A stretch of 64,000 nucleotides of DNA from Kitasatospora sp. A2-31 (lineage in GTDB: Bacteria > Actinomycetota > Actinomycetes > Streptomycetales > Streptomycetaceae), in assembly GCF_022288725.1 (NCBI RefSeq), contig NZ_JAKNTA010000002.1:177968-241967 (forward strand). Direction: 5' to 3'. The position numbers were made by a program, and so were the translations under genes. The notes beneath the pieces were generated by a model. That model searched no databases. It was not told the origin of the DNA and was given only the letters and a program-made list of their open reading frames with translations. Positions 62,126 through 64,000 of this stretch are shown here, one piece after another (within the stretch, counting starts at the first letter, position 1; each line of letters starts with the position of its first letter).

Positions 62126-64000
62126 CACGCTGTGCCGCGCGAGCGGGGAGCAGATTATCGGTGAAGGTAACCCGAATTACCCTGAGGGACCACCCCCGCG
62201 CGAGCGGGGAGCAGTTCCCTTCGGGATTGGGGTGGGGCGGCCGGCTGGGCCCATCCCCGCGCGAGCGGGGAGCAGTCACGGTCCGGCTTGACCGGCCGCA
62301 GGTTGTCGGGACCATCCCCGCGTGAGTGGGGAGCAGCTGGGTGAGCTGCAGGCGCGGGTTGCCCGGGAGGGACCATCCCCGCGCGAGCGGGGAGCAGTCT
62401 CAGCGCTTTTGCTGATCATGTGCTGATCGGGGACCATCCCCGCGCGAGCGGGGAGCAGTGTCCGTCAGCACCCGCACCCACTCGGTCAGCGGGACCATCC
62501 CCGCGCGAGCGGGGAGCAGTCACGGTCCGGCTTGACCGGCCGCAGGTTGTCGGGACCATCCCCGCGTGAGCGGGGAGCAGCTGGGTGAGCTGCAGGCGCG
62601 GGTTGCCCGGGAGGGACCATCCCCGCGCGAGCGGGGAGCAGTCTCAGCGCTTTTGCTGATCATGCGCTGATCGGGGACCATCCCCGCGCGAGCGGGGAGC
62701 AGCCGGTGCCGTCCGGGCGCCGGTTGGCGTACATGGGACCATCCCCGCGCGAGCGGGGAGCAGCTACCGAGGAGAGTGGAAGTGACGAGTCCGCAGGGAC
62801 CATCCCCGCGCGAGCGGGGAGCAGGGTCCCTTGCCGGCGACGGCGGCCACCAAGTCGGGACCATCCCCGCGCGAGCGGGGAGCAGGACCAGTCGGTGTAG
62901 CCGAGGCTGTTGCCCTCGGGACCATCCCCGCGCGAGCAGGGAGCAGGTGGCCTGGTCGCATCACAGAGGGAGGCCGCAGGGACCATCCCCGCGCGAGCGG
63001 GGAGCAGGAAGCCGGCACCGACGCGAAGAAGGACAAGCTGGGACCATCCCCGCGCGAGCGGGGAGCAGTGTCCGTCAGCACCCGCACCCACTCGGTCAGC
63101 GGGACCATCCCCGCGCGAGCGGGGAGCAGTTCTGGGGCACGGCCGAGAGCCGGCCGCCCTGGGGACCATCCCCGCGCGAGCGGGGAGCAGAAGGGAGAGC
63201 GGGCCGCACAGGCCCGGGAGAAGGGACCATCCCCGCGCGAGCGGGGAGCAGGACACCGGGACCAGGGACGGCTGGAAGTACCGGGGACCATCCCCGCGCG
63301 AGCGGGGAGCAGAAGGCATATCTCGCTGCGTGGCAGTCCGCTCTGGGACCATCCCCGCGCGAGCGGGGAGCAGGACGCGCCGTCGGGTGCCCCCTTTGAG
63401 TGTCCGGGACCATCCCCGCGCGAGCGGGGAGCAGTACCCGGACCCGGGCAGCGCCAGGCCGCCGAGGGCGGGGTTGGACCATCCCCGCGCGAGCGGGGAG
63501 CAGGGCTGTGCGTGGAGTGCGGCGAGCGTCTGGAGAGGACCATCCCCGCGCGAGCGGGGAGCAGGACGCCCCCACCTACGAGCTGCCCTCCACCGGGGGA
63601 CCATCCCCGCGCGAGCGGGGAGCAGCAGCGGTTGCGGTTGGTGACGTTGACGCTCACGGGACCATCCCCGCGCGAGCGGGGAGCAGAGCCTCGGTCTCCT
63701 CATCGTGCTTCGCCGCGGGGGACCATCCCCGCGCGAGCGGGGAGCAGAGCAGTTCCGCCAGGAGGATGCGCCCGTAGCGGGGACCATCCCCGCGCGAGCG
63801 GGGAGCAGCCGACGATGAACGGACGGTTCGCCACCACGGCCGGACCATCCCCGCGCGAGCGGGGAGCAGGAATCTATGAGCAGCAGCCGGAAAGGGCTCC
63901 CGGGACCATCCCCGCGCGAGCGGGGAGCAGCCAGCCGCGCCGACCAGCCGCTTGGAGATGTCGGGACCATCCCCGCGCGAGCGGGGAGCAGTAGGCGGTG
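62126..64000 (-). CRISPR. Type I-E CRISPR array, 31 repeats, continuing past the right edge
   Basis: Repeats are 28 bp, beginning GGACCATCC and ending GGGGAGCAG, with the CCCCGC-GCGA-GCGGGG type hairpin of I-E repeats. The first repeat is at 62126-62153 (only its right part intact), then 62187, 62248, 62309 and so on, every 61 bp, to 63964-63991; a partial spacer reaches 64000. Spacers are 33 bp except one of 41 bp (63435-63475). In I-E systems the repeat strand matching GxGCTCCCCGC is the transcribed sense; here that is the minus strand. Decayed repeats at the left (62126, 62187, 62248, 62309) mark the leader-distal end. Leader and cas genes are expected to the right, outside the window. Confidence 0.97.
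62276..62702. repeat. Duplicated block inside the CRISPR array
   Basis: Spacers at 62276, 62337 and 62398 recur in order at 62520, 62581 and 62642, with their repeats (183 bp, offset 244). Two of the three spacer pairs are identical and the third differs by one base. The repeat after the first spacer carries the same C-to-T change in both copies. A fourth spacer (62459-62491) recurs exactly at 63069-63101. Confidence 0.92.

Noticed and set aside
62660..63970. Long open frame on the minus strand reading as an Arg/Gly-rich repeat protein (CSPLARGWS, APRSRGDGP)
   Set aside because: It is the translation of CRISPR repeats and 33-bp spacers (61-bp period cycles the frame); no ribosome site and no protein-like composition.

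Overview
The window is about 64 kb of very GC-rich DNA. Third codon positions are almost all G or C, GTG starts are common, -10-like hexamers often sit only 5-7 bases from a start codon (leaderless mRNAs), and GTGA stop/start overlaps recur. Gene content points to a Streptomycetaceae actinomycete (Streptomyces or Kitasatospora): a poly-lysine-type NRPS, a large ATP-binding LuxR (LAL) regulator, a SpoIIE-type PP2C phosphatase, a Tat-exported berberine-bridge oxidoreductase, and a type I-E CRISPR array with the actinobacterial repeat. It reads as accessory or arm-type chromosome rather than core; the only respiratory gene, qcrB, stands alone.

Layout. 0.2-3.7 kb: small membrane protein, solitary qcrB, two small soluble proteins. 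3.9-11.2 kb: a partner-switching module with a STAS protein, a 1,436-residue soluble hybrid histidine kinase carrying six 92-residue HAMP repeats, and a translationally coupled ANTAR-GAF-PAS-PP2C phosphatase. 11.3-18.9 kb: small envelope proteins, a LysR/dehydrogenase pair, a Ser/Thr kinase, and a metallo-hydrolase/AraC pair. 19.4-22.7 kb: a xylFGH-type sugar ABC operon with clear promoter and terminator. 22.9-28.5 kb: Rieske protein, SRAP-family protein, MurQ, HhH-type DNA repair protein, DUF6445-type protein.

28.7-36 kb: a minus-strand operon under a LAL regulator, with three SRPBCC proteins alternating with an MFS pump and a carotenoid cleavage oxygenase. 36-41.8 kb: YdcF, MFS/MarR pair, secreted PI-phospholipase C with a ricin-type lectin domain. 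42.2-44 kb: an OlsB/OlsA-like ornithine-lipid pair. 44.5-48.4 kb: a class C beta-lactamase-like hydrolase and a Mrr-like nuclease/STAND NTPase (candidate defence protein). 48.4-54 kb: a poly-epsilon-lysine-synthetase-like NRPS coupled to an M1 metallopeptidase, with repeated palindromes upstream. 54.4-60.6 kb: three regulator/enzyme sets (MarR, TetR, FAD enzymes). 60.8-61.8 kb: a decayed IS630-type element. 62.1-64.0 kb: a CRISPR array of 31 repeats running off the right edge.

Common logic. Many loci are regulator-plus-target pairs, and several have visible palindromic operators: LysR at 13356, AraC half-sites at 17811/17850, MarR at 39502 and 55855/55877, TetR at 57994/58026, and three copies of TGACG-N3-CGTCA upstream of the NRPS. 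The CRISPR repeats decay at the left end and their sense strand is the minus strand, so leader and cas genes should lie beyond the right edge. Protein assignments come from reading motifs by eye; no database search was run.
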